Below, one piece after another: positions 1 to 7,352 of a DNA stretch of 64,000 bases. This DNA comes from PALSA-968 sp964387075 (GTDB lineage Bacteria; Bacteroidota; Bacteroidia; B-17B0; Aurantibacillaceae). The translations under genes and the position numbers were made by a program. Each line of letters begins with the position of its first letter. Positions within the stretch are counted from its first letter, which is position 1. The notes beneath the pieces were generated by a model, which saw only the letters and a program-made list of their open reading frames with translations, made no database searches and was not told the DNA's origin. Location: assembly GCA_964387075.1 (NCBI GenBank), contig CAYLVB010000001.1, positions 124,001-188,000 on the forward strand, written 5' to 3'.

Positions 1-269
1 AAGGTAAACGAGTGGTCATCGCTCTCGTTCTTTCCACCTTCGTGCGGGTGCAGCACAGAGAAACCTTTTTCGGGGTAGAACAAATACGTAAAAGCGTTCT
101 TTTCAAGAAATAGACGTCCACCGCGGAAATCGGCGCGGTATAATACCTGGTTCTCCCACTGCCCCTTGTTCTGAATAAAATTCAGGTTACGCGGGTTGTC
201 TTCATGCGAAAAAAGGGAAAGCGGCAGGCATAAAACACAAAGTATGCGTATAACGTGTTTTATCTTCAT
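1..269 (-). CDS. Large secreted protein, DUF7948-like N-terminus (partial at window edge)
   Basis: Only the first 89 codons are in the window; the gene runs leftward off the edge. The product starts with a hydrophobic signal peptide (about residues 1-21, MKIKHVIRILCVLCLPLSLF) and continues with NFIQNKGQWENQVLYRADF and GGRLFLE, a pattern typical of the DUF7948 module that opens very large secreted proteins of Bacteroidota, often with SBBP or PKD repeats and a T9SS sorting domain further on. A surface-exposed or secreted protein is therefore likely, but the rest is unseen. The ATG at 269-267 follows a good Bacteroidota promoter (282-311) by a short leader. The cut is due to the window edge, not to damage in the gene. 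Confidence 0.7.
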   Translation of the reverse strand, partial: MKIKHVIRILCVLCLPLSLFSHEDNPRNLNFIQNKGQWENQVLYRADFRGGRLFLEKNAFTYLFYPEKGFSVLHPHEGGKNESDDHSFT

Positions 270-281
270 GGTAAACGTATA

Positions 282-311
282 TAAAGATAGCAATAAATGG
301 CTAAAAACAAA
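282..311 (-). promoter_or_regulatory. Promoter for the left-edge gene (TTTG-N18-TATCTTTA)
   Basis: Read on the minus strand, TTTG (311-308) is followed after 18 bases by TATCTTTA (289-282), matching the Bacteroidota primary-sigma consensus TTTG-N17-19-TAnnTTTG. It lies 12 bases upstream of the ATG. A small inverted repeat, GGCTAAA/TTTAGCC at 299-321, overlaps the -33 region and might be an operator. Confidence 0.55.
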
Positions 312-402
312 GCATTTAGCCAAATAAATGTTAAAAGCCAGCGGTTAAAAAGTAAGAAAGGTCTGTAAAGTTTATGTACGGTTTTTTCACTTCTTTAGTA
401 CC

Positions 403-1659
403 ATGGCGGCCAAGACCCTAAGAACCATATTTTTTGTACTCCTGGCTTACAGCAGTTTTGGTCAAAAGACCTCGAAATGGCTCGACAGCCTGTTTAAAAC
501 TGCGCTCCCGCAACACGCTAAGGTCTTTGCAAATCCAAAAAAGTACAAGTTGCAGATCATTTGCACCCGCATCACGCGCGACAAGAACAATAAACCATCC
601 TTTAAGAACTTTTACTGGAGAGCCGACACGAACCAATTCTTCTACCCGGCCAGCCTGGTGAAGTTGCCTGTTTCTATCATAGCGCTTGAGAAAATAAATT
701 CTTTGAGCGATAAAGGTATTGACCGCGATACGCCGATGCAGACCGATAGCGCGTTCTTTTGTCAAAAGTGGGTAAAGAGAGACAGTTCGTCCGAGAATCG
801 TTATCCTTCGGTAGCGCATTATATCAAGAAGATGTTCTTGGTAAGCGACAATTATTCTTTTTCGAGGGTGTACGAGTTCGCGGGATGCGATTACCTGCAC
901 GGCAGCCTGGAGAAAAAGGGATTTCAGAACATTCGGTTGGTGAATCGTTTGGACGGCCAATGTAAGAACGACACGGGAAAGATCACTTCGCCGGTAAGAT
1001 TTCTGAATGAGAAAGGGGAGGAGCTTTATAAGCAGCCGCTTACTTTTGCAAATTACAGCAAAGCGCATCCCTTGCCTGTGGCCAAAGCGGGAAGGGCGCA
1101 TGTAAATGAATTTGGAAAACGCGTGTATGAACCAAAGGATTTCAGCAAACACAATTTCATGAGCCTGTACGACTGCCACGAGATCATGAAACGGCTGGTG
1201 TTTTGGAATTATATGGAAAAAGAAAAGAAATACGATATCAAGGAAGACGATTGGAAATTCATGATGAAACATTTGGGCATGTATCCGCGGGAAAGCGAAT
1301 ACCCGAAGTACAGCGACCGCAAAGTGTTTTACGATAGCATGAAGAAATACTTTATGTGGGGAGCTGCAGCGGCAAGCATTGACAGTGATACAGTGCGGGA
1401 GTTCAATATTGTTGGACGGGCTTACGGATTTTTAAGTGACGTGGCTTATGTTGTGGATTTCAAAAACAAAGTAGAGTTTTTGATCTCCGCAACTATTTAT
1501 ACCAGTGAAAGGAACATTGTAGGCAGCGGGAAATACGAATATGAATTGATCGGCCTTCCTTTGTTCAAAGAGGTAAGCCGCCTTATTTACGCCGAAGAAA
1601 AGAAGCGCAAAAAGAAATATGAACCGGACCTTAAGGAATTTGAGCTGTTTGGAAAGTGA
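403..1659 (+). CDS. Serine hydrolase, class A beta-lactamase-like
   Basis: This 418-residue protein has a signal peptide (about 1-20, ending SSFG) and the hallmarks of the class A beta-lactamase/penicillin-recognising fold: the SxxK nucleophile motif SLVK at 84-87 (in FFYPASLVKLPV) and an SDN loop at 148-150. The third motif (KTG) is not obvious in the C-terminal half, where GRAYGFLSDVAYVVDF occupies the expected place. The family includes true beta-lactamases, D-Ala-D-Ala peptidases and esterases. The length (about 270-300 is usual for a lactamase), the missing KTG and the long inserts argue against a dedicated antibiotic-resistance enzyme; a periplasmic hydrolase of unknown substrate is the safer reading. 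It stands alone, convergent with the small membrane gene at 1662. The ATG at 403 is chosen because it begins the signal peptide. Confidence 0.75.
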   Translation: MAAKTLRTIFFVLLAYSSFGQKTSKWLDSLFKTALPQHAKVFANPKKYKLQIICTRITRDKNNKPSFKNFYWRADTNQFFYPASLVKLPVSIIALEKINSLSDKGIDRDTPMQTDSAFFCQKWVKRDSSSENRYPSVAHYIKKMFLVSDNYSFSRVYEFAGCDYLHGSLEKKGFQNIRLVNRLDGQCKNDTGKITSPVRFLNEKGEELYKQPLTFANYSKAHPLPVAKAGRAHVNEFGKRVYEPKDFSKHNFMSLYDCHEIMKRLVFWNYMEKEKKYDIKEDDWKFMMKHLGMYPRESEYPKYSDRKVFYDSMKKYFMWGAAAASIDSDTVREFNIVGRAYGFLSDVAYVVDFKNKVEFLISATIYTSERNIVGSGKYEYELIGLPLFKEVSRLIYAEEKKRKKKYEPDLKEFELFGK

Positions 1660-1661
1660 GC

Positions 1662-1883
1662 CTATTTTTCCTTGGGTGTGGAACGGGTCATCTTTATCCC
1701 AATAATGATCATGATAACGATTGCCGTTGCGCTGATGATCTCGGCGATCATATGGCCTGTGATTTCCCCGGTTTTAAAGACCTCATCAAAACTGTACCTG
1801 GGCAGTTTCTTCAGCGCGGTGATGAAGCCAATGATGAAGATCACGCTTATTACCAACATGATTATTCCGACTCTTTTTTTCAT
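1662..1883 (-). CDS. Small two-helix membrane protein, coupled to the desaturase
   Basis: A 73-residue product not recognised as any named family. It has two hydrophobic stretches (about residues 4-22, VGIIMLVISVIFIIGFITAL, and 46-63, MIAEIISATAIVIMIIIGIK), a charged link between them (KKLPRYSFDEVFKTGE) and a basic tail. The ATG at 1883-1881 overlaps the desaturase stop as ATGA, a classical arrangement for translational coupling, so I use it rather than an upstream ATG at 1943 that would run 60 bases into the desaturase. A role next to the desaturase in the inner membrane, for example as a small partner subunit, is inference only. Confidence 0.6.
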   Translation of the reverse strand: MKKRVGIIMLVISVIFIIGFITALKKLPRYSFDEVFKTGEITGHMIAEIISATAIVIMIIIGIKMTRSTPKEK

Positions 1884-2863
1884 TTTGCTTTTGCGTAAAC
1901 CATTTTTTTCTGCTTCGTGTCCCAAACCTTTAATTGAAAGCAACGGTAGATATCAATAGGGCTGAGCGTAGTGGTCTTGGGGTGCTGCAGTTCGGGGATA
2001 TTCTTCATCACTTCCGGCAATCGATAAAAAGGAATGCGCGAATTAAGATGATGAATGTGGTGATACCCGATGTTGGCCGTTACCCATTGCATGAAAGGGT
2101 TCATCACCATATAGCTAGAAGACTCAAGCGCGGCGTGCGTGTAACTCCACTCAATTTTATCTTCCTTGAACTCAACTCCCGGAAAATTATGCTGGGCGTA
2201 GAACAAATAAGCCCCCGTGGCGCAGGCGATCAAAAAAGGAATGGTAATAGCCAAAACCATCGTCTGCCAATCGAAATAATAGCAAACCGCCCCAATGAAA
2301 ACGCCATGCAGAATAAGCGCGATCAAAGAATCCCAATGCTGTTTGGCCTTGCTTAAGAAAGATTGCAGGCAAAGTCCCCAGATAAAAACGATGATATACC
2401 CAAAAGCAACGGTCAGCGGATGCCGGATAGCCAGATACGATAGCTGGTGGCTACGACTACAGCGGTCGAACTTTTCCTTGGTATAAATAGGGTAGGAGCC
2501 AATACTGGCGGAGAACAGTTTTGAATTGTGATTGTGGTGATAATCATGCGAGCGCTTCCAGATGCTGGGGGGCGCCAACACATAAAGCCCGAAGAAACCA
2601 AAAAGAACCGCCGCCGGCTTTGATTTGTTCAAAATAGAATGATGCTCGTAATCGTGGTAAATAACAAACATGCGCACAATGATGAGTCCGCTTAAAATGC
2701 TTGCCGCGATGCGAAAGCCAATATGGATAGGGAGAAAGGTAACCGCGTTGACCAGGATCAGGAGAATGAAAGTGCTTAAAGCGTGGAACCAGCTTTTCCA
2801 TACAATTTCTTTGGCCCATGGTCGGGTAGCCAGTATAAGCTCTCTGTCTGAACGCATTCGCAA
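1880..2863 (-). CDS. Fatty acid desaturase family membrane protein
   Basis: The 327-residue protein shows the three histidine boxes of integral-membrane di-iron desaturases and hydroxylases: HDYEHH at 70-75, HDYHHNH at 106-112 and HHIHH at 268-272, plus an extra QHN at 224-226. Hydrophobic segments around 28-65, 85-98, 151-172 and 183-223 fit the usual four-helix membrane core with histidines on the cytoplasmic side. It probably inserts a double bond into phospholipid acyl chains, or modifies a related lipid such as a carotenoid, using O2 and an electron donor. Substrate and position cannot be told from sequence. It forms a two-gene unit with the small membrane gene at 1662 (ATGA overlap). 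A -7 element lies 3 bases before the first ATG, so translation may start on a nearly leaderless mRNA at residue 1 or at Met3 (2857). Confidence 0.85.
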   Translation of the reverse strand: MRMRSDRELILATRPWAKEIVWKSWFHALSTFILLILVNAVTFLPIHIGFRIAASILSGLIIVRMFVIYHDYEHHSILNKSKPAAVLFGFFGLYVLAPPSIWKRSHDYHHNHNSKLFSASIGSYPIYTKEKFDRCSRSHQLSYLAIRHPLTVAFGYIIVFIWGLCLQSFLSKAKQHWDSLIALILHGVFIGAVCYYFDWQTMVLAITIPFLIACATGAYLFYAQHNFPGVEFKEDKIEWSYTHAALESSSYMVMNPFMQWVTANIGYHHIHHLNSRIPFYRLPEVMKNIPELQHPKTTTLSPIDIYRCFQLKVWDTKQKKMVYAKAK

Positions 2864-2865
2864 GG

Positions 2866-2873
2866 CAAATTTA
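2866..2873 (-). promoter_or_regulatory. Bacteroidota -7 element (TAAATTTG) for the desaturase
   Basis: TAAATTTG on the minus strand matches TAnnTTTG and ends 3 bases before the annotated ATG. No clear TTTG is seen 17-19 bases upstream. If used, the transcript would be leaderless or nearly so. Confidence 0.4.
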
Positions 2874-2946
2874 CTAAAAAAACAGCCCTATTTGCCACGC
2901 AGAGGCGCTGCCCACGCCGAGTTATCAACGGGAATATTTTAAGATC

Positions 2947-3822
2947 TTAAGCCGGTTTTTTGTGCTTCCAGCGCCTGTGGCTCCATAACCACAATTCAGG
3001 CCGGGCGATAATGTCTTTTTCGAGGCGGCGGGTATGCATCTCGGAAATTTCTCCTTCGGCGGTGGAGGCAGGATTTTCCACTAACGTTTCGGCGAAGATC
3101 TCGTAGTGGCCCCGCTTGTATCGCTGCATGCTTACGTAAACGATTGGATAATTGAGCTTGCGCGCGATCTTTTCTGTGCCCCAAAAAATGGGCGTGTCCT
3201 GGTTTAGGAACCTGGTCCAATAGGCTCCTTCGGGTGGGGGAGTTTGATCGGCAATGAAAGCGGTGGCGCTGAGCTCTTTTCTCTTCGAGATCATATCGCG
3301 AATGGTGTTCTTCATTTCAATAAGCCCGGTGCCGAAGCGCGTACGCATGTGAATGATGAGCCTGTTAAAGTATTTATTGGTGAGCGGGTGATAGATCACG
3401 TACAGCTTATGTTTCCCAAGTATGGAAAAAGTATTACCGGCCCATTCCCAATTGCCAAAGTGGCCCATTACGATGATCACGCTTTTGTTTTGAGCCGCGT
3501 GATCATTAAAAACTTTGATCGCGGCAGCATCCATTTTGCACTTCTTAAGCATGGAGCTCTTGCTTACGGTAAGTGTCTTAAAGGTTTCCAGCAGCAGGTC
3601 GCAGAGGTAACGATAGAATTTTGCCTCGAGTTTCTTCAATTCCTTCTCGCTTTTACCGGGAAAGGAATTCCTGAGATTTTGCATCACAACCTTCTTTCGG
3701 TATCCTATCACATAATAAAGAAGTACAAAACAAACGTCACTAACACCATAAAAAAGCCAGTAAGGCAATACCGAGAGGAGGTACAGAAAAGGAAGGGTTA
3801 GGTAGTAAACAAGGGCTTTCAA
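2947..3822 (-). CDS. Lysophospholipid acyltransferase, LpxL/HtrB-like (lipid A biosynthesis)
   Basis: A 291-residue protein with an N-terminal membrane segment (about 5-40) and the acyltransferase signature HFGNWE at 121-126, where His and Glu four residues later form the H(x4)D/E catalytic motif of LpxL/LpxM-type late lipid A acyltransferases. Family members transfer an acyl chain from acyl-ACP to a lipid A precursor at the inner face of the cytoplasmic membrane. Length matches the family. Later stretches ADQTPPPEGAYWTRFLNQ and PIFWGTEKIARKL resemble the conserved region around the acceptor pocket. In Bacteroidota similar proteins may also build other acyl lipids, so the exact substrate is open. 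It is a single gene with a -7 box (3828-3835) 5 bases before the ATG. Confidence 0.85.
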   Translation of the reverse strand: MKALVYYLTLPFLYLLSVLPYWLFYGVSDVCFVLLYYVIGYRKKVVMQNLRNSFPGKSEKELKKLEAKFYRYLCDLLLETFKTLTVSKSSMLKKCKMDAAAIKVFNDHAAQNKSVIIVMGHFGNWEWAGNTFSILGKHKLYVIYHPLTNKYFNRLIIHMRTRFGTGLIEMKNTIRDMISKRKELSATAFIADQTPPPEGAYWTRFLNQDTPIFWGTEKIARKLNYPIVYVSMQRYKRGHYEIFAETLVENPASTAEGEISEMHTRRLEKDIIARPELWLWSHRRWKHKKPA

Positions 3823-3827
3823 CGGTG

Positions 3828-3835
3828 CAAATTTA
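3828..3835 (-). promoter_or_regulatory. -7 element (TAAATTTG) for the acyltransferase
   Basis: TAAATTTG on the minus strand, 5 bases upstream of the ATG at 3822. A TTG occurs only 9 bases further upstream, too close for a standard -33 box, so only the -7 element is supported. Confidence 0.4.
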
Positions 3836-3892
3836 AGAAAATGTCAATCCGGTATAATAAAAAGGGGATTTTCAGCATTTTATCAAAAATAT

Positions 3893-3922
3893 TTTGCTAT
3901 TCCATCTAAATCGCTATTTTTA
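3893..3922 (+). promoter_or_regulatory. Promoter of the LytTR regulator (TTTG-N18-TATTTTTA)
   Basis: TTTG at 3893-3896 and TATTTTTA at 3915-3922 are separated by 18 bases, a close fit to the Bacteroidota consensus. The ATG follows 20 bases later at 3943. Confidence 0.55.
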
Positions 3923-3942
3923 AAGATTCTAAATTATTTTTT

Positions 3943-4638
3943 ATGAAAGTTATCATTGTTGACGACGATTCCGTTTCCCGTGAACTACTGAAGATCTGTG
4001 TAGAAAGAAATGATCATCTGGAGCTGGTTGCTTCCTGCACCAATGTGCGTGAGGCCATGACCGTGCTCAAGGAGGAAAAGGATGTTGACCTTATTTTACT
4101 GGATGTGGAGATGCCCGAGATCAGCGGGCTCGACTTCCTCCATACGGTGAAAGACATCCCCCAGGTGATCATTGTAAGCAGCAAGAAGGATTATGCCGCC
4201 GCGGCATTTGATAATAATGTGACCGATTACATAGTAAAGCCGGTAACCTACGAGCGTTTTGAAAAGGCCATCAACAAGGCGCGCCAGTGCGAGAGCAACT
4301 TTAGCGTGGATACAGAGAATGCCGATTTTATATTTGTGCGCCACAAGAACCGGTTGCAGAAGGTGCCCATTAACGATATTGAATATACGGAGGCGAACGC
4401 CGATTATGTGAACGTGGTTTCTACAGACGCCAAGTACGTGATCCATTCATCCATGAAGAATATAGAAGCCAAATTACCCTCGCGCAAATTCGTACGGGTG
4501 CACCGTTCATTTATTGTTAATCTGAATAAGGTTAAAACAGTGGAAGAGAATACTTTATACATGACCACCAAAGGCCTTACCATTCCCATTGGCAGGCTTT
4601 ATAAGGAGCAGTTGATGCGGCGCCTGAACCTGGTCTAG
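3943..4638 (+). CDS. LytTR-type response regulator
   Basis: The 231-residue protein has a receiver domain (about 1-120) with acidic pocket D7-D8, phosphoacceptor D54 (in LILLDVEMPE), a Ser79/Ser80 switch position and K99 (DYIVKP), followed by a LytTR DNA-binding domain (about 130-228) with FIFVRHKNRLQKVPINDIEYTE split over its first strands and KFVRVHRSFIVNL. Such regulators, when phosphorylated by a histidine kinase (usually 5TM- or His_kinase-family), bind imperfect direct repeats upstream of targets. No kinase gene is next to it, so its partner is encoded elsewhere. It is monocistronic, with its own promoter and a probable terminator at 4689-4713. A palindrome ACGTGAAATCACGT sits 4 bases after the stop (4643-4656). 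Confidence 0.92.
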   Translation: MKVIIVDDDSVSRELLKICVERNDHLELVASCTNVREAMTVLKEEKDVDLILLDVEMPEISGLDFLHTVKDIPQVIIVSSKKDYAAAAFDNNVTDYIVKPVTYERFEKAINKARQCESNFSVDTENADFIFVRHKNRLQKVPINDIEYTEANADYVNVVSTDAKYVIHSSMKNIEAKLPSRKFVRVHRSFIVNLNKVKTVEENTLYMTTKGLTIPIGRLYKEQLMRRLNLV

Positions 4639-4688
4639 AGCTACGTGAAATCACGTATTTTATATCCTGGTTAATATCTTGTAGGCAA

Positions 4689-4713
4689 GAGCCTGGCTTT
4701 TTCAGGCCTTTTT
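4689..4713 (+). terminator. Probable terminator after the LytTR gene
   Basis: GCCTG (4691-4695) pairs with CAGGC (4703-4707) around a GCTTTTT loop, followed by CTTTTT. The stem is short but position and T-run fit an intrinsic terminator. Confidence 0.45.
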
Positions 4714-4759
4714 CGTTAATTTTATTGGGCCAACTTAAACCAGTTTAGAAATGAAAGCT

Positions 4760-5359
4760 TTAGTCGCAAGGCTTACCGGTAAAACCCGTGAGGGAGATCC
4801 CATTAATATACATATTACTGTTTTTTGGGCTACCATTGTCTTTTGGGCTGTTACGGGTTTGTGCGTTGTTCTTGTTAAGACCTTCAGCTGATCTCAGCAT
4901 GACCGATCTTTGCGGATCGTCCTTCCAATATGCGATGTCGCATACACTGCCTTTTTCGGCATTAAAAACATCCTTTATCCATTGTGTTCTTTGGTAGTGT
5001 TTCCCGTTGACCCAATACGTGTACCTCACCCGGCTGTAATTTCCGGTAATGCATTTCCGAATTCTCGCATGGGTGAAACTGATCTTCTCTTCGGGTAAAA
5101 AAACCGGGCTTTCGAGGAGAACCTGCTTGCGGTAGGGGTTGGAGGCCCTGTACCTGAGTTCAAATTTATCTCCCTTGGCCAGGTGCTTTTGCAGGGGCCC
5201 TTTTACCGTATACCTTTTTCCATTCGCGTAATATTCAATGATGGAGCTTTTAGTAAAGGAACCCGGGTGTACAATGGTTGCAACTGACGTTTTATAGACA
5301 GGTGGAGAACATGCAAAGAATAACAAACAGCAGGATAGGAATGAAAGGATCTTCATCAA
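4760..5359 (-). CDS. Putative lipoprotein with a duplicated domain, unknown function
   Basis: I do not recognise a named family. The 199-residue product starts with a lipoprotein-like signal (MMKILSFLSCCLLFFAC; likely lipidated Cys17, although the lipobox FFAC is not ideal). Two halves look alike: residues about 39-90 (YYANGKRYTVKGPLQKHL, then KGDKFELRY and SPVFLPEE) and about 107-160 (YTYWVNGKHYQRTQWIKDVF, then KGSVCDIAYWKDDPQRS and SAEG). Both show NGK-x-Y, a KG-x-x-x-x-x-x-Y strand and a later SP/SA-x-x motif, the layout of a small beta-domain duplicated in tandem. The last 40 residues are Asn/Ser/Gly-rich and probably disordered. It is a single gene, convergent with the LytTR gene, and a TATTTTTA box lies at 5364-5371 just upstream of its ATG. 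Confidence 0.6.
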   Translation of the reverse strand: MMKILSFLSCCLLFFACSPPVYKTSVATIVHPGSFTKSSIIEYYANGKRYTVKGPLQKHLAKGDKFELRYRASNPYRKQVLLESPVFLPEEKISFTHARIRKCITGNYSRVRYTYWVNGKHYQRTQWIKDVFNAEKGSVCDIAYWKDDPQRSVMLRSAEGLNKNNAQTRNSPKDNGSPKNSNMYINGISLTGFTGKPCD

Positions 5360-5450
5360 CCGTTAAAAATAAAGGATCCAAATATCGGGATGCTTATTTT
5401 TAGCCAGGAGCGGAAAAAGAAAGCTAGAAAAGGAAAAATAATAGCCGGGT

Positions 5451-5852
5451 TTAACCTACCAGCTCATTATCGCCAAGTTCTTTGGTAAGCTTGGTGAACC
5501 CGATAACATTGTCATCGTCATCGTGTAAGGCAGTAATGAGAATGCTGCCCCAAAAAGTAGAGCCGTCCTTCCTGACACGACGGCCAATGTGCTTGGCGCG
5601 GCCCTCTTTTGTGGCCTGTGCGAGCAAGTTCTCCGGAAGACGTGCCTCCCGATCGGAGGGAAGATAGAAGATGCGGAAGTTCTGCCCGAGTATCTCCTCT
5701 TCTTTATACCCCTTGATCTTTTCTGCCCCTTTGTTCCATGAGAGTATGGTGCCATCGAGGTCGATCAGGATCACGGCGTAATCCATGATCTCTTCGATCA
5801 TTTTTTTATGAAGCATCTCAAGAACCTTTTTCTTTTCCATAACCTTGCCCAT
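5451..5852 (-). CDS. Single PAS-domain protein
   Basis: The product (133 residues from this start) is essentially one PAS domain with its PAC tail: YAVILIDLDGTILSWNKGAE, then KGYKEEEILGQNFRIFY and the PAC motif RKDGSTFWGSILITAL ending in GFTKLTKELG. A short helix precedes it (EKKKVLEMLHKKMIEEIMD). PAS domains bind small ligands or flavin/heme, or serve as dimerisation and signal modules; no kinase, cyclase or DNA-binding part is attached, so it probably signals by protein contact. I choose Met at 5852 because the -7 box (5875-5882) covers the more upstream ATG at 5876, which therefore would not be on the mRNA; ATG at 5840 is also possible. It stands apart from the second PAS gene at 6168, separated by about 300 bp. 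Confidence 0.8.
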   Translation of the reverse strand: MGKVMEKKKVLEMLHKKMIEEIMDYAVILIDLDGTILSWNKGAEKIKGYKEEEILGQNFRIFYLPSDREARLPENLLAQATKEGRAKHIGRRVRKDGSTFWGSILITALHDDDDNVIGFTKLTKELGDNELVG

Positions 5853-5874
5853 GGCAACCCCAAACAACGGTGGC

Positions 5875-5902
5875 ACAAATGTAATGGGAAACCTTTAACC
5901 AA
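5875..5902 (-). promoter_or_regulatory. Promoter for the PAS gene (TTG-N17-TACATTTG)
   Basis: On the minus strand TTG (5902-5900) and TACATTTG (5882-5875) are 17 bases apart. The box overlaps an in-frame ATG at 5876 and so decides in favour of a start at 5852 or 5840. The remaining 5903-6167 holds no gene that I can support. Confidence 0.5.
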
Positions 5903-6167
5903 CCGCCGCATTTCGACCTTAAGTTGTTTTTTGCCGTTCAACTATTGGATGCTGAGCATCGCTTACAGAAGTTTTTGTTTTAATCATGAAAAAAGGCGCC
6001 AGGATATGCGGCATGTCACTTTTATGTTGTATAGGCCCAAAAGCGAAGAATAGCCCAAGGGAGGGTCTTTTGGTATTTGTTCAGCGAAAAGGGGCCAATA
6101 TGGGCGTGATCCCTTTCCTCCCAACGCGATGATCCAACCAATTCATCCGGGGTAAAAGACCCGGCTT

Positions 6168-6668
6168 TCATTTAAGCAATTCCTTTTTTAGTCGCTCGAT
6201 CTCCGCTTTCAGCAGTTGGTTCTCATTTTGCAGCTCCATAACCACATCGATCTTTTTCATTTCGGATCTCCTCAAATCCGATACATCTCTTGTAAAACAA
6301 CGGGTATGAATAAATTCATTATTTTTCCAGAGAACATTTGAGTTTATTAACACAGATTTAATTTCTCCGTTCTTGCATTTTAACTGCGCAGGATAATTTT
6401 TTAATGTTTCCTTATTTACCAGACGGATCAGGATATCTTCTATGACATTTTTATTAGCGTGAAAATGACTGATATGTTTTCCTAAATACTCCTCTTTCGA
6501 ATAGCCCAGGAAATCGAGTTCCGCTTGATTAGCCCAGATAACTATACCACTTCCGTTAACAGAATGCAAGGGAATAGAGGCGTTCTCAATAAAGTCAAGT
6601 AACCCGTCAATCTCCCATTGTAACTCTTCAATGTTCTCAGTAGATTTCATAGTATCGGGGGTCCGCAT
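6168..6668 (-). CDS. PAS-domain protein with C-terminal coiled coil
   Basis: A 166-residue protein (160 if Met7 at 6650 is used). After a short acidic helix it carries one PAS domain (about 25-130): IENASIPLHSVNGSGIVIWA, NQAELDFLGYSKEEYLGKHI and a PAC part with KCKNGEIKSVLINS and HTRCFTRDVSD. The last 30 residues (ELQNENQLLKAEIERLKKEL) form heptads of Leu/Ile, a likely parallel coiled coil for dimerisation. No output domain is present. It is the third gene of a same-strand group with the two MEDS-domain genes at 6724 and 7353, 55 bases after the second, and is likely co-transcribed from the promoter at 8024-8056. The opening PAS sequence resembles PAS domains that sit before histidine kinases in MEDS-containing systems, here detached. 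Confidence 0.75.
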   Translation of the reverse strand: MRTPDTMKSTENIEELQWEIDGLLDFIENASIPLHSVNGSGIVIWANQAELDFLGYSKEEYLGKHISHFHANKNVIEDILIRLVNKETLKNYPAQLKCKNGEIKSVLINSNVLWKNNEFIHTRCFTRDVSDLRRSEMKKIDVVMELQNENQLLKAEIERLKKELLK

Positions 6669-6723
6669 GATCTAATTTTTACTAGTACCAATATTTATTT
6701 TTCACTTATCCGGTTTTCACATT

Positions 6724-7344
6724 TCACAAGCGGCAAAGTGTTGTGATCATTTCATCCAGTTGAAAGCGCGTATTAAAGTTGGAAGGCCAGGAGGATTTAA
6801 AATAATGGGGATTTATGCGGGTAAGTGTATCACTTATCACAAGGTTACGGTGTGCCAACAGACCCTGCCGCATCACGTCCTGTGGTAAAGTGTCCTTATG
6901 ATATTGACAGATACCACACAACTCTTTTCTTCTGCTAAACACATTTTCAAGCTTCAACTCGTATTCCAACAGCTTTGAAAAATCCTTCTCAGGCCCGAAT
7001 TCCCAGGTCATGTCACCAGAGGCCCATAATCCCTTATGGCCGTCTTTTAAGGCCTGATCTATCGCGTTTTCAAGTTGACCCAACATCACCTCGCAATTGA
7101 AATTACCGCCGGATGTCACCGGATCGGAAGATAAGATAAGGTTAGCTTTTGCTTCTTCAGATGCAACGTCCAATCCCATGGCAGCCAGAGTAGAACGCAT
7201 GCCGGATACCATTGGGGCACTATTGAGATAAAGGCACCGAAATCCTTCCTTCAGTTTACAGTGTATGATAGCAGCTAACAGGGGGAGTTTTTCAGATGGT
7301 GCGCCTGCATATATCAGGCATTGATGTCTGGATTCGGATTCCAT
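6724..7344 (-). CDS. MEDS-domain (DcmR-like sensory) protein, copy 2
   Basis: The 206-residue protein is a single MEDS domain (methanogen/methylotroph DcmR sensory domain, Pfam PF14417). Recognisable parts are the opening strand HQCLIYAGAPSEKLPLLAAI, the central SGDMTWEFGPEKDFSKLLEY, the motif CGICQYHKDTLPQDVM and AHRNLVIS. MEDS domains are thought to sense hydrocarbon-derived or redox signals in DcmR and related regulators, but the ligand is unknown in most cases. Here the domain fills the entire protein. It follows the first MEDS gene after 8 bases, so the two are surely co-transcribed and probably arose by duplication, although they have diverged strongly. Confidence 0.8.
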   Translation of the reverse strand: MESESRHQCLIYAGAPSEKLPLLAAIIHCKLKEGFRCLYLNSAPMVSGMRSTLAAMGLDVASEEAKANLILSSDPVTSGGNFNCEVMLGQLENAIDQALKDGHKGLWASGDMTWEFGPEKDFSKLLEYELKLENVFSRRKELCGICQYHKDTLPQDVMRQGLLAHRNLVISDTLTRINPHYFKSSWPSNFNTRFQLDEMITTLCRL

Positions 7345-7352
7345 GCCGGTGC

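Noticed and set aside
418..1272. Antisense frame of 284 codons inside the serine hydrolase gene
   Set aside because: Overlaps a gene with clear SxxK and SDN motifs; no features of its own.
403..1659. Antibiotic-resistance beta-lactamase
   Set aside because: SxxK and SDN are present but KTG is not apparent and the length and inserts do not match resistance enzymes; broad serine hydrolase call preferred.
1672..1959. Plus-strand frame of 95 codons with hydrophobic residues
   Set aside because: Antisense of the small membrane gene; the minus-strand gene has the ATGA overlap with the desaturase.
4643..4656. Palindrome ACGTGAAATCACGT as the LytTR binding site
   Set aside because: It is downstream of the gene and LytTR sites are direct repeats; kept only as an observation in the gene entry.
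5986..6132. 48-codon frame beginning MKKGARICGMSLLCCIG, signal-like
   Set aside because: Too short, no box upstream, no family features; lies in a gap between two PAS genes. Not called but could be revisited with expression data.
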